A stretch of 64,000 bases of DNA from an uncultured Lachnospiraceae bacterium (GTDB lineage Bacteria > Bacillota > Clostridia > Lachnospirales > Lachnospiraceae), in contig CAJTSD010000013.1 in the NCBI GenBank assembly GCA_910578795.1, positions 10,214 to 74,213 on the forward strand. The letters run 5' to 3'. How positions within the stretch are numbered: the stretch's first letter is position 1; each line of letters begins with the position of its first letter. Under the pieces are notes generated by a model, which was not told the origin of the DNA, did not search any database, and saw nothing but the letters and a program-made list of their open reading frames with translations. This document shows, one piece after another, positions 1 through 9,310 of the stretch. Made by a program: the position numbers and the translations under genes.

Positions 1-91
1 TGTCTAATTTACTTTCCACAGGCTTTAATCCAGCCTCAAGCTTTTTATCCATCAATTCAGAAATAGCCAGCAATAATTCGTTATCGCTCAT
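1..91 (-). CDS. Hypothetical protein, 5' end only (cut by window edge)
   Basis: The first 30 codons of a minus-strand gene are visible. It starts with ATG at 89-91, preceded by a GGGAGG ribosome site at 101-106, and reads MSDNELLLAISELMDKKLEA and onward without a stop. The start is amphipathic and charged, like the small coiled-coil proteins common in Clostridia, but no family can be named from 30 residues. It lies 37 bp downstream of the aldo/keto reductase gene on the same strand and may be cotranscribed with it. Confidence 0.6.
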   Translation of the reverse strand, partial: MSDNELLLAISELMDKKLEAGLKPVESKLD

Positions 92-128
92 ATCTCTTTA
101 CCTCCCACGTTATCCTTACGCAATATAA

Positions 129-1160
129 TCAGTCCACCTTCACTCTCCCTGCCACAACATTTTCATAGTCCTCAAGATTTTTCTCCAACAGCTTCGGCGT
201 ATCCAGTCCGTACGGACATTTCGACGCACATTGGTTGCAGTGAATGCACTCCTTAATCTTCGCCATATTCGCCTGCCATTCCTCACTCAGCCAGTTCGCG
301 GACGGCGAACGGCGCAGAAGCTGTGAAATCCGCGCGCAGTTATTAATCTGTATCCCCTTCGGGCATGGCATACAATACCCGCACCCGCGGCAGAAATCAC
401 CCGATAGCTCTACTAAATCTTTCTCATAAACCGCCTTCATCTCATCGTCCATCACAGGCGGATTGTTCTGATAAGACAAAAACTCCGCAAGCTCTGATTC
501 CCTTTGCACGCCCCAAAGCGGCAGCACCGATTCATACTGGCACGCAAACCAATAACAGAGCCTGGAATTGGTCAAAAGCCCTCCTGCAAGCCCTTTCATG
601 CCAAGAAAGCCCATGCCTGCCTCTTCGCACTTTTTCACAAGGGCAATCTCCTTCTCACCGGAAATATATGCAAACGGAAACTGTAAGGTTTCATACAGAC
701 CGCTCTCAACCGCCTCCTGCGCCACATTCAGCAAATGCGCCGTAATACCGATATGCTTAATCTTTCCTTCCTTTTTCGCCTCCAGCGCCGCGGCATACAC
801 ACCGTCCGCGTCCTCAGGGCGAAAACACTTAGGCGCACAGTGGAGCTGATAAATATCAACATAATCCGTTTTTAAATTGTTCAGAGAAGTTGCCAGCTCC
901 GCGCGGAGCTGTTCTCCTGTCTTGGCGGCAGTTTTTGTTGCGATATAAAATCTGCTCCGGTCAATTCCCTCAAACGCTTTTCCAAGCTTCTCCTCACTGT
1001 CACTGTAAGCCCTTGCCGTATCAAAAAAATCAACGCCGCCATCAAGCGCCATGTGAATCAGCCTCACGGCGCTGTCCATGTCGATTCTCTGAATCGGAAG
1101 TGCGCCAAAACCGTTTTTATTAACAACAATTCCCGTATTTCCTAATTTTACCTTTACCAT
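129..1160 (-). CDS. Aldo/keto reductase with C-terminal 4Fe-4S domain
   Basis: A 343-residue NAD(P)H-dependent oxidoreductase. The first ~260 residues form an aldo/keto reductase barrel: FDTARAYSDSEE carries the family Asp and catalytic Tyr, followed by TKT and DYVDIYQLH. The last ~90 residues hold two clusters of cysteines, CRGCGYCMPCPKG and CIHCNQCASKCPYG, typical of a ferredoxin-like domain that could carry two 4Fe-4S clusters. This architecture is common in anaerobes; the substrate is unknown. It lies 29 bp downstream of a TetR-type regulator on the same strand, so the two probably form an operon and the regulator may control it. Confidence 0.9.
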   Translation of the reverse strand: MVKVKLGNTGIVVNKNGFGALPIQRIDMDSAVRLIHMALDGGVDFFDTARAYSDSEEKLGKAFEGIDRSRFYIATKTAAKTGEQLRAELATSLNNLKTDYVDIYQLHCAPKCFRPEDADGVYAAALEAKKEGKIKHIGITAHLLNVAQEAVESGLYETLQFPFAYISGEKEIALVKKCEEAGMGFLGMKGLAGGLLTNSRLCYWFACQYESVLPLWGVQRESELAEFLSYQNNPPVMDDEMKAVYEKDLVELSGDFCRGCGYCMPCPKGIQINNCARISQLLRRSPSANWLSEEWQANMAKIKECIHCNQCASKCPYGLDTPKLLEKNLEDYENVVAGRVKVD

Positions 1161-1189
1161 AAAATTACCTTACCTTTTCTCACTGTTTC

Positions 1190-1771
1190 CTATTTCATTG
1201 ATTCAAAAACCGCCTGCACTCCATATAACATCGTTTTTCTTGCATTCTGATACTGGTATTCTGTATTTACCGCGAGCATTCTGCTGATTCCTGTCGCAAG
1301 AATCCAAAGCGTTTCCGCAGCCATTTTACTGTCTGTAGCCGCATTGACTGCTCCTTGTGTCTTTCCTCTTTCAATAACGCGCTCCAAATCCTGCAAAAGC
1401 TCATTTTTTACACCGCCCTCCGATACCTCATAAAGTGCGGTATAATATTGAAAGTAAGCATTTTTCTCATAAATATAAGTAAACACCGTCATAATTCTCG
1501 CCAAAAGATTATCATAATAAGAAGCTCCTTCCAAAACGGACGCTTCCGCCTTTTGAATCAGCTCCTCATTACACCTTTTCGCAACAATCATGTTCACTTC
1601 ATCAATGTCACGAAACCGATTGTAAATAACACGCCTGTCACAATTTAACTCCCTACATAGCCTTGTCACGGTCAATGCGTCCACGCCCTCCCTGCAGCCG
1701 ATATTAACTGCAAGGTCAACAATTCGCTTGCTTGTTTCGTCCTCAATCCGTTTTCCCTTTGAGAATGCCAT
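1190..1771 (-). CDS. TetR/AcrR-family transcriptional regulator
   Basis: A 193-residue one-component repressor. The N-terminus has the TetR helix-turn-helix (SKRIVDLAVNIGCREGVDAL, then TVTRLCRELNCDRRVIYNRF), and the rest is a divergent all-helical ligand domain. An upstream in-frame ATG at 1810 would add 13 residues, but GAGGAGAG lies 6 nt before the ATG at 1771, so the shorter start is preferred. It sits between an ABC exporter operon and an aldo/keto reductase, with its own promoter at 1831-1859. The ligand is unknown; a role in sensing a toxic compound is an inference from the neighbours. Confidence 0.87.
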   Translation of the reverse strand: MAFSKGKRIEDETSKRIVDLAVNIGCREGVDALTVTRLCRELNCDRRVIYNRFRDIDEVNMIVAKRCNEELIQKAEASVLEGASYYDNLLARIMTVFTYIYEKNAYFQYYTALYEVSEGGVKNELLQDLERVIERGKTQGAVNAATDSKMAAETLWILATGISRMLAVNTEYQYQNARKTMLYGVQAVFESMK

Positions 1772-1794
1772 AATTTCTCTCCTCATCTGTAACA

Positions 1795-1808
1795 GTGCAT
1801 GCTTGCAC
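1795..1808. promoter_or_regulatory. Candidate operator of the TetR regulator
   Basis: The palindrome GTGCATGCTTGCAC (half sites GTGCA and TGCAC, 4 bp apart) lies between the -10 box and the start codon of the TetR gene. TetR proteins often autoregulate at such sites. The assignment is inference from position and symmetry. Confidence 0.35.
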
Positions 1809-1830
1809 AAACGACATAATCCTAAACTAA

Positions 1831-1859
1831 ATTTTATCAGTTAAATGGAAATATGGCAA
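1831..1859 (-). promoter_or_regulatory. Predicted sigma-A promoter of the TetR-aldo/keto reductase operon
   Basis: On the minus strand, TTGCCA (-35, 1854-1859) and TAAAAT (-10, 1831-1836) are 17 bp apart. The promoter lies in the gap between the ABC exporter and the TetR gene. Confidence 0.6.
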
Positions 1860-1872
1860 GTACCTAATTCAT

Positions 1873-3774
1873 TTATGAAATTGCATTCCCCGTATAAAGC
1901 TGATAATATTTCCCTTGCTCCGCAATCAGCTCATCATGCGTCCCGCGCTCAATAATCCGTCCCTGTTCCAGCACCATAATGCAGTCGCTGTTTCTTACCG
2001 TCGAAAGCCTGTGCGCAATCACAAACGTCGTCCGATCCTTCATCAGCTTATCCATGCCGTCCTGCACAATCTTCTCGGTACGCGTATCAATCGAGCTTGT
2101 CGCCTCGTCCAAAATCAGCGCGGGCGGGTCTGCAATCGCCGCCCTTGCAATTGCAAGAAGCTGTCTTTGCCCCTGACTTAAATTCGCGCCGTCCCCTGTC
2201 AGAAGCGTGTCGTAGCCCTGCGGGAGCCGCTCGATAAAGCCATGCGCATTGGCAAGCTTTGCCGCCGCGATAACCTCCTCGTCGCTCGCATCAAGCTTTC
2301 CATACCGGATATTTTCCATCACCGTTGCCGTAAACAAATGTGTATCCTGCAACACGATACCAAGCGAACGCCGCAAATCCGCTTTCTTGATTTTATTCAC
2401 ATTGATACCATCATAACGGATTTTACCGTCCTGAATATCGTAAAAACGATTGATTAAATTCGTAATCGTCGTCTTTCCCGCACCTGTAGAACCGACAAAG
2501 GCAATCTTCTGTCCGGGCTCTGCAAACATCTTGATATTGTGGAGTACCATTTTCTCGTCGTTGTAACCAAAATCCACATCATCAAACACCACGCCGCCTT
2601 CAAGCCGCTGATACGTCGTCGTATCACTGTCCTTATGGTAATGCTTCCACGCCCACATTCCTGTATGCTTGTTGGTTTCCCGGATTTCGCCGTTCACCTC
2701 CTCGGCATTGACAAGCATAACATACCCCGCGTCCTCCTCCGGCTGCTCGTCAATCAGTTTAAACACTCTGTCCGCACCCGCAAGCGCCATGATAATCGAA
2801 TTAAACTGCATACTCACCTGATTGATTGGCATGTTAAAGCTCTTGTTAAATGTCAGAAAGCTCGCCAAACCGCCAAGCGTCAGTCCGCCGATATTACCGA
2901 TTGCAAGAATGCCGCCGACAATCGCACACACCACGTAGCTCACGTTTCCAAGCTGTAAATTAATCGGTCCCAACATGTTCCCAAAACGGTTTGCGTTGTA
3001 AGCGCTGTCAAAAAGCTCATCGTTAAGCACGTTAAACCGCTCAATATTTTCCTCCTCATGACAGAACACCTTGACAACCTTCTGTCCCTCCATCATTTCC
3101 TCGATAAAGCCGTTCACCGCACCGAGAGATTTCTGCTGCGCCAAAAAATACCGTCCTGAAAGCCCGGTCGCCTTCTTCGTCACAAACAGCATAACGCCCA
3201 CCATGACAAGCGTCGTCAAAGTCAGCGGAATGCTTAAAGAAAGCATACTGAGAAAGACTGTCACAATCGTAACCGCACTGTTTAAACATTGCGGTAAGCT
3301 TTGGCTAATCATTTGACGCAGCGTGTCAATATCGTTTGTATAGCACGACATAATATCACCGTGCGCATGGGTATCAAAATATTTAATCGGAAGCTGCTCC
3401 ATTTTCCCAAACATGGCATTCCGGATATTGCGCATCGTCCCCTGACTGACCGTAATCATAATACGGTTGTAAAGATATGCCGAAAACGCGCCGACCGCAT
3501 AAAAGCACGCCACGCGCCCGATTGCATGCGCAAGTCCTGAAAAATCAGGGTCAGGAGTGGCTAACAGCGGCATAATATAGCTGTCAATCAACGTCTGCAT
3601 AAACAAGGTTCCCTGCACGTTTGCAAGCACGCCCACAAAAATACAGATAACCACAACGATGACATGCGGCGCATAATCCTTCATCATAAATCCGATAATC
3701 CGCCGAAACAGCTTTCCCGGATTCTCTATTTTTGGTTTTGGTCCTCTTGGTCCTCTATGTCCCGGTCCCGGCAT
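1873..3774 (-). CDS. ABC exporter subunit with intact ATPase site
   Basis: A 633-residue half-transporter: a six-helix exporter domain (about 30-330) followed by an ATP-binding domain. Walker A is GSTGAGKTT, the signature is LSQGQRQLLAIARA and Walker B ends LILDEATSSID with the catalytic Glu. The short N-terminus is Pro/Gly-rich (GPGHRGPRGPKPK). Its start overlaps the partner's stop by one base (TAATG), so the two are translationally coupled and form a heterodimer. Family knowledge suggests export of drugs, lipids or peptides; the substrate is not evident. Confidence 0.92.
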   Translation of the reverse strand: MPGPGHRGPRGPKPKIENPGKLFRRIIGFMMKDYAPHVIVVVICIFVGVLANVQGTLFMQTLIDSYIMPLLATPDPDFSGLAHAIGRVACFYAVGAFSAYLYNRIMITVSQGTMRNIRNAMFGKMEQLPIKYFDTHAHGDIMSCYTNDIDTLRQMISQSLPQCLNSAVTIVTVFLSMLSLSIPLTLTTLVMVGVMLFVTKKATGLSGRYFLAQQKSLGAVNGFIEEMMEGQKVVKVFCHEEENIERFNVLNDELFDSAYNANRFGNMLGPINLQLGNVSYVVCAIVGGILAIGNIGGLTLGGLASFLTFNKSFNMPINQVSMQFNSIIMALAGADRVFKLIDEQPEEDAGYVMLVNAEEVNGEIRETNKHTGMWAWKHYHKDSDTTTYQRLEGGVVFDDVDFGYNDEKMVLHNIKMFAEPGQKIAFVGSTGAGKTTITNLINRFYDIQDGKIRYDGINVNKIKKADLRRSLGIVLQDTHLFTATVMENIRYGKLDASDEEVIAAAKLANAHGFIERLPQGYDTLLTGDGANLSQGQRQLLAIARAAIADPPALILDEATSSIDTRTEKIVQDGMDKLMKDRTTFVIAHRLSTVRNSDCIMVLEQGRIIERGTHDELIAEQGKYYQLYTGNAIS

Positions 3775-5528
3775 TAATTGTCACCTCCGTTCTCATCAAA
3801 ATCGGCATTGCCGCCTGTCTGCGACGCAAATACCTCTTTGTAAATGTCACTTGTTTCCAACAGACGCTCGTGCGTATCAAACGCGGTCACCATGCCGTTG
3901 TCCATCACGATAATGCGGTCCGCGTTCTGCACGCTGCTGACACGCTGCGCAATAATCAGCTTTGTCGTTTCAGGGATTTCCTCGGCAAACGCCTTTCTGA
4001 TTTTTGCGTCCGTCGCCGTGTCCACCGCACTCGTGCTGTCGTCCAAAATCAGGATTTTCGGCTTTTTTAAGAGTGCCCTTGCGATACAAAGGCGCTGTCT
4101 TTGCCCGCCTGATACGTTCGTTCCGCCCTGTTCAATATACGTGTCGTACTTGTCAGGCATTTTCTGAATAAATTCATCCGCGCACGCAAGACGGCACGCC
4201 CGTTCGCACTCTTCTTTCGTCGCGTTTTTGTCGCCCCACCGCAGGTTTTCCAAAATCGTTCCGCTAAAGAGCACATTTTTTTGCAGAACGACCGATACCT
4301 GATTGCGCAGCGCTTCCATATCATACTGCTTTACATCGAGTCCGCCCACCAAAAGCATACCCTCTGTCACGTCATAAAGACGGCTGATTAAGTTAACAAG
4401 ACTGGACTTTGCGCTGCCCGTTCCGCCGATTACGCCAATGGTTTCCCCGGCCTTAATATCAAGATTAATATTTTTTAACACGGGCTTGCCTTCTTTATGA
4501 TATGCGAAACTGACGTTCTCAAAACGGATACTCCCGTCTTTTACATCACTTACGGGATTTTCGGGATTTTTCAAATCCGACTGCTCTGTAAGCACTTCCG
4601 CGATACGCTTTGCGCTCGCGTAGCTCATTGTCAGCATAACGAAAATCATGGACACCATCATGAGGCTCATCAGAATGTTCATGCAGTACGCCAAAAGGCT
4701 CATCATTTCACCTGTTGTCAGTCCGCCTGCCACAATGGTCTTTGCGCCAAGCCATGATATGACAAGGATGCAGGTATATACTGTCGCCTGCATAATGGGC
4801 ATGTTCAAAACGACAAGCTTTTCGGCGCGCAGGAACATGCTGTAGATATTCTCGTTTGCCTTAGCAAATTTTTGCGTTTCGTAGTCTTCGCGCACATACG
4901 CTTTCACAACCCGAATCGCCGAAACATTCTCCTGAACGCTTGCGTTTAATTCATCATATTTTTCAAACACCTGACGGAAATGCTTTGTCGCCCTTGGGAT
5001 AATAATGCCAAGGCAGCACGTCAGAAAAACGACCGCGATAAGATAAACGGACGCAAGCCTTGCATTGATTGCAAACGCCATAATCATTGCAATAATCATA
5101 GACGCGGGCGCACGCATTGCCATACGCAAAATCATCTGATATGAGTTCTGCATATTTGTGACGTCGGTTGTCAGTCTTGTAATCAGACTGGACGTCGAAT
5201 ATTTGTCAATGTTGGAAAACGAGTATTTCTGAATGTTTTCAAACATTGCCTGCCTTAAATTCCGCGCAAATCCTGTCGACGCCCGCGCACCGTGCTTTGC
5301 GCCCATAATGCCTGCCCACAGTCCAACCAGGGCGGCAATCAGCATACAAAAACCTACCTTATAAATATGTTCCATATTTTCCGCATTGACACCATCGTCG
5401 ATAATGGACGCCATCAAGAGCGGGATAATCATTTCCATGATAACCTCTAAAATCATGAAAACGGGCGTGAGAAAGGAATCCTTTTTAAATTCCTTAATCT
5501 GCGCGCCTAGTACCTTTAGCATAGACAT
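3774..5528 (-). CDS. ABC exporter subunit with degenerate ATPase site
   Basis: A 584-residue half-transporter, partner of the next gene. It has six predicted membrane helices and an ATP-binding domain. Walker A is GGTGSAKSS, with Ala where Gly is usual, and Walker B is LILDDSTSAVD, with Asp replacing the catalytic Glu; the signature VSGGQRQRLCIARA is good. A degenerate site in one subunit is typical of heterodimeric exporters. The chosen ATG at 5528 follows AAAGGGGAAATTTT; the 13 residues upstream lack a ribosome site. R1 repeat copy A lies upstream. Confidence 0.92.
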   Translation of the reverse strand: MSMLKVLGAQIKEFKKDSFLTPVFMILEVIMEMIIPLLMASIIDDGVNAENMEHIYKVGFCMLIAALVGLWAGIMGAKHGARASTGFARNLRQAMFENIQKYSFSNIDKYSTSSLITRLTTDVTNMQNSYQMILRMAMRAPASMIIAMIMAFAINARLASVYLIAVVFLTCCLGIIIPRATKHFRQVFEKYDELNASVQENVSAIRVVKAYVREDYETQKFAKANENIYSMFLRAEKLVVLNMPIMQATVYTCILVISWLGAKTIVAGGLTTGEMMSLLAYCMNILMSLMMVSMIFVMLTMSYASAKRIAEVLTEQSDLKNPENPVSDVKDGSIRFENVSFAYHKEGKPVLKNINLDIKAGETIGVIGGTGSAKSSLVNLISRLYDVTEGMLLVGGLDVKQYDMEALRNQVSVVLQKNVLFSGTILENLRWGDKNATKEECERACRLACADEFIQKMPDKYDTYIEQGGTNVSGGQRQRLCIARALLKKPKILILDDSTSAVDTATDAKIRKAFAEEIPETTKLIIAQRVSSVQNADRIIVMDNGMVTAFDTHERLLETSDIYKEVFASQTGGNADFDENGGDN

Positions 5529-5611
5529 AAAATTTCCCCTTTCCAAATTTTTTGCTCTTCCAATCAATTATCATGCCTTAATACCGCTAACCACGGCTTA
5601 CTGGAAAAAGA

Positions 5612-5762
5612 TTGTTACTGTTCACTTCGTTCCAGTAACAGGTAAAAATCCATGCAAAATTTGCATAACGAACAAGTTCGTTATACAAATGGATTATTAC
5701 TTGACTGCGATACATTTTCTTACGTGGCTTAGCAGTAAATGCTAAGTCCTGCCTGAACAGTA
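5612..5762. repeat. R1 structured repeat, copy A
   Basis: A ~150-bp element with three hairpins and a possible closing stem. Hairpin 1 pairs TGTTACTG (5613-5620) with CAGTAACA (5633-5640). Hairpin 2 pairs AATCCAT (5647-5653) with ATGGATT (5689-5695) and encloses AACGAAC-AA-GTTCGTT (5667-5682). Hairpin 3 pairs CTTAGCA with TGCTAAG (5728-5746). ACTGTTCA (5617-5624) can also pair with TGAACAGT (5754-5761), closing the whole element. A second copy at 33617-33752 has the same plan with different paired bases. It fills the gap between the GreA-type gene and the ABC exporter. Confidence 0.7.
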
Positions 5763-5862
5763 TCAAAAGATTACTGTTTCATATTTTGTTCCTATAAATT
5801 TTTAATGTCAACAGCCATTGCGTTATTTCATTGTTTTTTTAGATTTTGTTCGTCATTATGCA

Positions 5863-6366
5863 TTAAAATTTCCGCAATTCAATCGAATCGTCATCAGGCG
5901 TATTTTCCACCGATTTTACCACCACATCATACCCAAACTCCGCATTCACCTGTACATGCACGGTATCGCCGCACTTATGCCCCGCAAGCGCCTTTCCAAT
6001 CGGCGATTCAATGCTGATAAGCCCCTTTAGCGGATTGTTGCGCACGGTGGTGACAAGGCGGTACGTTTCCGTCATGCCGTCCTCCACGAACTCCACTACT
6101 ACTGTCTTATTTAAGCCGATTTCGTCCTCCGCCGCCTCGTCCTCGATAATCTGCGCCGTTTTGATCATGCGCTCCAGGTAACGGATACGGCTCTCATTTT
6201 GGTTTTTGTATTTTTTTGCGGCATAATACTCAAAGTTTTCGCTCAAATCCCCCTGCGCACGCGCTTCCTTAACCGCCTCAATCGCTTCTTTTCGAATGAC
6301 AAGCTTTCTGTGCTCGATTTCCTCTTCCATTTTTTGAATGTCTTTTTTGGTCAGTTTATCGTTCAT
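5863..6366 (-). CDS. greA: Transcription elongation factor, GreA/GreB family
   Basis: A 167-residue factor that rescues backtracked RNA polymerase by stimulating transcript cleavage. The N-terminal coiled coil (about 1-80) includes the acidic tip motif ARAQGDLSENFEY, which positions catalytic Mg ions in the polymerase channel. The C-terminal FKBP-like domain contains SIESPIGKALAGHKCGDTV, a clear family signature. Length is close to the usual ~158. It appears to be a single-gene unit, with repeat R1-A downstream. Paralogues could exist elsewhere in the genome, so the symbol is by family. Confidence 0.9.
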   Translation of the reverse strand: MNDKLTKKDIQKMEEEIEHRKLVIRKEAIEAVKEARAQGDLSENFEYYAAKKYKNQNESRIRYLERMIKTAQIIEDEAAEDEIGLNKTVVVEFVEDGMTETYRLVTTVRNNPLKGLISIESPIGKALAGHKCGDTVHVQVNAEFGYDVVVKSVENTPDDDSIELRKF

Positions 6367-6506
6367 TGCGTATCACTTCTTTCTATAATAAATTCAATAA
6401 TTTTTTTCATGTATTTTAATATGCCAAAATATTCCGCATTTTGCAAGCATATATCATGAATTATTAAGATTTATTTTATATAATTTCATGTAATTTTTAT
6501 GTAATC

Positions 6507-6535
6507 TTGCTTTTTATTTTATAATCTGCTATGAT
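6507..6535 (+). promoter_or_regulatory. Predicted promoter of the OFA-type transporter
   Basis: TTGCTT (6507-6512) and TATGAT (6530-6535) are 17 bp apart. This implies a 5' leader of about 80 nt before the MFS gene, in which no riboswitch is recognised. Confidence 0.55.
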
Positions 6536-6621
6536 TGTGTTATCTACGGATTGATAATTTAATGTCAATCAAAAAATAAACAAAGGAAATAAGGTTAATT
6601 CCTTAAGAATGGAGGATTTGT

Positions 6622-7950
6622 ATGAAAGTACAAAACAAATGGATCCGTGCAGCAATTCCTGCATTGTTACTCCACTGCAGTATCGGTACTGTATACTGTT
6701 GGTCAATTTTCAGTCAGGAAATTGCTGACTACATCGGTTTTTCAAAGGGTGCCACGGAATGGGCGTTCAGCTTCGCAATCTTTTTCCTCGGTATGTCAGC
6801 CGCATTTCTTGGCAATGTCGTTGAAAAAGACATTCACCGTTCTTCCCTGATTGCCGCAATCTGCTTTGCGGGCGGTATGGCAGGCACCGGATTCTTTATC
6901 TGGTACGGCGGAAACAACCCCGGAAGCGTGATCGCGCTGATTGGCATTTACATTTGCTACGGCTTTATCATGGGTGTCGGTCTTGGTACGGGATACCTTT
7001 CTCCGGTAAAGACGCTGATGCTTTGGTTCAGCGACCGCAAGGGTCTTGCAACAGGACTTGCCGTTGCGGGATTTGGCGCGGCAAAGGCAATCGCAAGCCC
7101 GATTATGCAGGCACTGCTTGATTCGCTTGGCGACGGCGGCATCTACAAGATGTTTTTTATCCTCGCGTGTGTGTACTTTGTGATGATGTTTGTCGGACAT
7201 CTTCTTCTTGCAAAGCCCGAAGGCTGGCATGAGCCGACCGGCGCGGACAAAGGACCGAGCGCGATTGATGTCATTAAGACAAAGCCCGTCGTATTTGTCG
7301 GCATTTGGCTGATGTTCTACTTAAACATTACCTGCGGTCTTGCACTGATTTCGCAGGAGAAAATGATTATCAAGTGTATCGGTCTTGGCGCAATGGCAGG
7401 CGTGCTTTCTTCCATCACTGCGGTATTTAACGCGGGCGGACGTCTTGGGTTCTCTGCGTGGGCAGATAAGATGAAGGACCGGAATACGGTTTATAAGATT
7501 ATGTTTATTATGTCCATTATCGTGACGGGACTTGCGATTATCACACAGGCAATCGCAAAGCAGGGCGACAATGTGATTAACGAACTGCCGACAAGCGCAC
7601 TGCTTACCGTGATCGTTTTGGTTCTGCTCTTTGCGGTCAACGCAGGCTACGGCGGCGGCTTCAGTAACGTTCCGACACTGCTCTCCGACCACTATGGTAT
7701 GGGCAATATCAGTGCAATCCACGGTATCACGCTTTCCGCGTGGGCAATTGCGGGACTTACAGGCAATCAGGTTGCAACCCTTATCGTAAACAAGGTCGGC
7801 GAATGGAGCACGATTTTAGTGGACGGACATGAGTATGAAATCAACCCGACCGGGTATCAGGCGGTACTTTATCTTACGATTGTGCTTTATGTGATTTCAT
7901 TGCTTGCAAGTCTGTTCCTTGTGACTTCGACGGCGAAGAAAAAAGCGTAA
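6622..7950 (+). CDS. OFA-family major facilitator (organic anion/oxalate-formate type)
   Basis: A 442-residue integral membrane protein with about 12 hydrophobic segments. The N-terminus (LLHCSIGTVYCWSIFSQEI) and the loop WFSDRKGLATGLAVAGFGAAKA match the OFA branch of the MFS, whose named member is the oxalate:formate antiporter. Members also carry other small carboxylates, so the substrate here is open. GGAGG precedes the ATG. It is a monocistronic plus-strand gene that shares a bidirectional terminator with the convergent lysA-like gene. Confidence 0.88.
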   Translation: MKVQNKWIRAAIPALLLHCSIGTVYCWSIFSQEIADYIGFSKGATEWAFSFAIFFLGMSAAFLGNVVEKDIHRSSLIAAICFAGGMAGTGFFIWYGGNNPGSVIALIGIYICYGFIMGVGLGTGYLSPVKTLMLWFSDRKGLATGLAVAGFGAAKAIASPIMQALLDSLGDGGIYKMFFILACVYFVMMFVGHLLLAKPEGWHEPTGADKGPSAIDVIKTKPVVFVGIWLMFYLNITCGLALISQEKMIIKCIGLGAMAGVLSSITAVFNAGGRLGFSAWADKMKDRNTVYKIMFIMSIIVTGLAIITQAIAKQGDNVINELPTSALLTVIVLVLLFAVNAGYGGGFSNVPTLLSDHYGMGNISAIHGITLSAWAIAGLTGNQVATLIVNKVGEWSTILVDGHEYEINPTGYQAVLYLTIVLYVISLLASLFLVTSTAKKKA

Positions 7951-7975
7951 ATATTTTTTAATAGAGTATAAATAC

Positions 7976-8021
7976 AAAAACGGCGCATGGTTTCCAGTTA
8001 TACTGTTCCATGCGCCGTTTT
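7976..8021. terminator. Bidirectional rho-independent terminator
   Basis: A perfect 14-bp stem, AAAACGGCGCATGG (7977-7990) with its complement at 8008-8021, with A and T tracts on the two sides. It ends both the MFS gene and the convergent lysA-like gene. Confidence 0.9.
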
Positions 8022-8028
8022 GAACGTC

Positions 8029-9300
8029 TTAAAACCCAAGCTTTTTATAAATCTCAAACCCGTCAAACGTCGCAAAATAATCCTTCGGTGTCTCCGCGCG
8101 GCGGATTAACTGCACGCTTCCGTCCTCCTTGAGCAAAAGTTCCGCCGATTTCAGCTTTCCATTATAATTATACCCCATCGCAAAACCGTGCGCTCCCGTA
8201 TCATGTATGACAAGATAATCCCCAATTGCAATCTTTGGCAGCATTCTGTCCACCGCAAATTTGTCATTATTTTCACAAAGCGAGCCCGTCACGTCATACT
8301 TATGGTCGCATGGCTCGTTTTCCTTCCCGAGCACCGTAATATGATGATATGCCCCATACATTGCCGGACGCATCAAATTCACGGCACAAGCGTCCACGCC
8401 AATGTACTCCTTATGCGTATGCTTCTCATGAATCGCTTTGACCACAAGATGCCCGTAAGGTCCCATCATAAACCGCCCAAGCTCCGTATAAATTGCCACG
8501 TCACCCAGCCCCGCAGGCACAAGCACTTCCTCATAAACGGTTCGTACGCCCTCTCCGATAGCACGAATATCATTCGGCTCCTGGTCCGGTCTGTACGGAA
8601 TACCGATACCGCCTGAAAGATTGATAAATTCAACGCTTACGCCGACCTCTTCCTTCAGCTTCACTGCCGTTTCAAACAGCGTCTTCGCAAGCGTCGGATA
8701 ATATTCATTTGTCACCGTGTTGCTTGCAAGGAACGAGTGAATGCCGAAATGCTTCACGCCCTTTTCCTTCAAAATCCGAAAGCCGTCGAAAAGCTGCTCC
8801 GTCGTAAAGCCGTACTTCGCGTCGCCCGGATTGTCCATAATGTCCGTGCTGATTTTGAACACACCGCCCGGATTATAACGGCAGGAAAGCGTTTCAGGCA
8901 ATTTCCCAATTGTCTTCTCCAAAAACGCAATATGCGTAATATCGTCCAAATTAATCGTCGCGCCAAGCTTTGCCGCATACGCAAACTCCTCCGCAGGCGT
9001 GTCGTTTGACGAAAACATGATGTCCTTCCCCGCTACGCCCATCGCGTCGCTCAACATCAGTTCCGTAAGCGACGAGCAGTCGCAGCCGCAGCCATAGTCA
9101 CGCAAAATGTCGATTAAAAAAGGGTTCGGTGTCGCCTTGACCGCAAAATATTCCTTAAAGCCTTTATTCCATGAAAACGCTTCCTTTAACGCCTTTGCAT
9201 TCTCCCGAATACCCTTCTCATCATAAATATGAAACGGCGTCGGATACGTCTTTACAATCTCCTCTATCTGTTCCTTTGTGACAAATGCCTCTTTTTTCAT
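8029..9300 (-). CDS. lysA: Diaminopimelate decarboxylase (LysA-like, PLP-dependent)
   Basis: A 423-residue fold-III PLP enzyme, predicted to decarboxylate meso-diaminopimelate to L-lysine in the cytoplasm. Visible motifs: FAVKATPNP with the PLP lysine near residue 53, IHSFLAS, LSGGIGIPY and ELGRFMMGPYG for phosphate binding, and CENNDKFAVDR near residue 345, equivalent to the active-site Cys-Glu segment. These motifs deviate from the textbook forms (CESGD, EPGR), so this is a divergent LysA branch and a related amino-acid decarboxylase is possible. It starts 10 bp after a TrmB-type regulator, an unusual partner for lysine synthesis. Confidence 0.82.
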   Translation of the reverse strand: MKKEAFVTKEQIEEIVKTYPTPFHIYDEKGIRENAKALKEAFSWNKGFKEYFAVKATPNPFLIDILRDYGCGCDCSSLTELMLSDAMGVAGKDIMFSSNDTPAEEFAYAAKLGATINLDDITHIAFLEKTIGKLPETLSCRYNPGGVFKISTDIMDNPGDAKYGFTTEQLFDGFRILKEKGVKHFGIHSFLASNTVTNEYYPTLAKTLFETAVKLKEEVGVSVEFINLSGGIGIPYRPDQEPNDIRAIGEGVRTVYEEVLVPAGLGDVAIYTELGRFMMGPYGHLVVKAIHEKHTHKEYIGVDACAVNLMRPAMYGAYHHITVLGKENEPCDHKYDVTGSLCENNDKFAVDRMLPKIAIGDYLVIHDTGAHGFAMGYNYNGKLKSAELLLKEDGSVQLIRRAETPKDYFATFDGFEIYKKLGF

Positions 9301-9310
9301 TGCTCCAATT

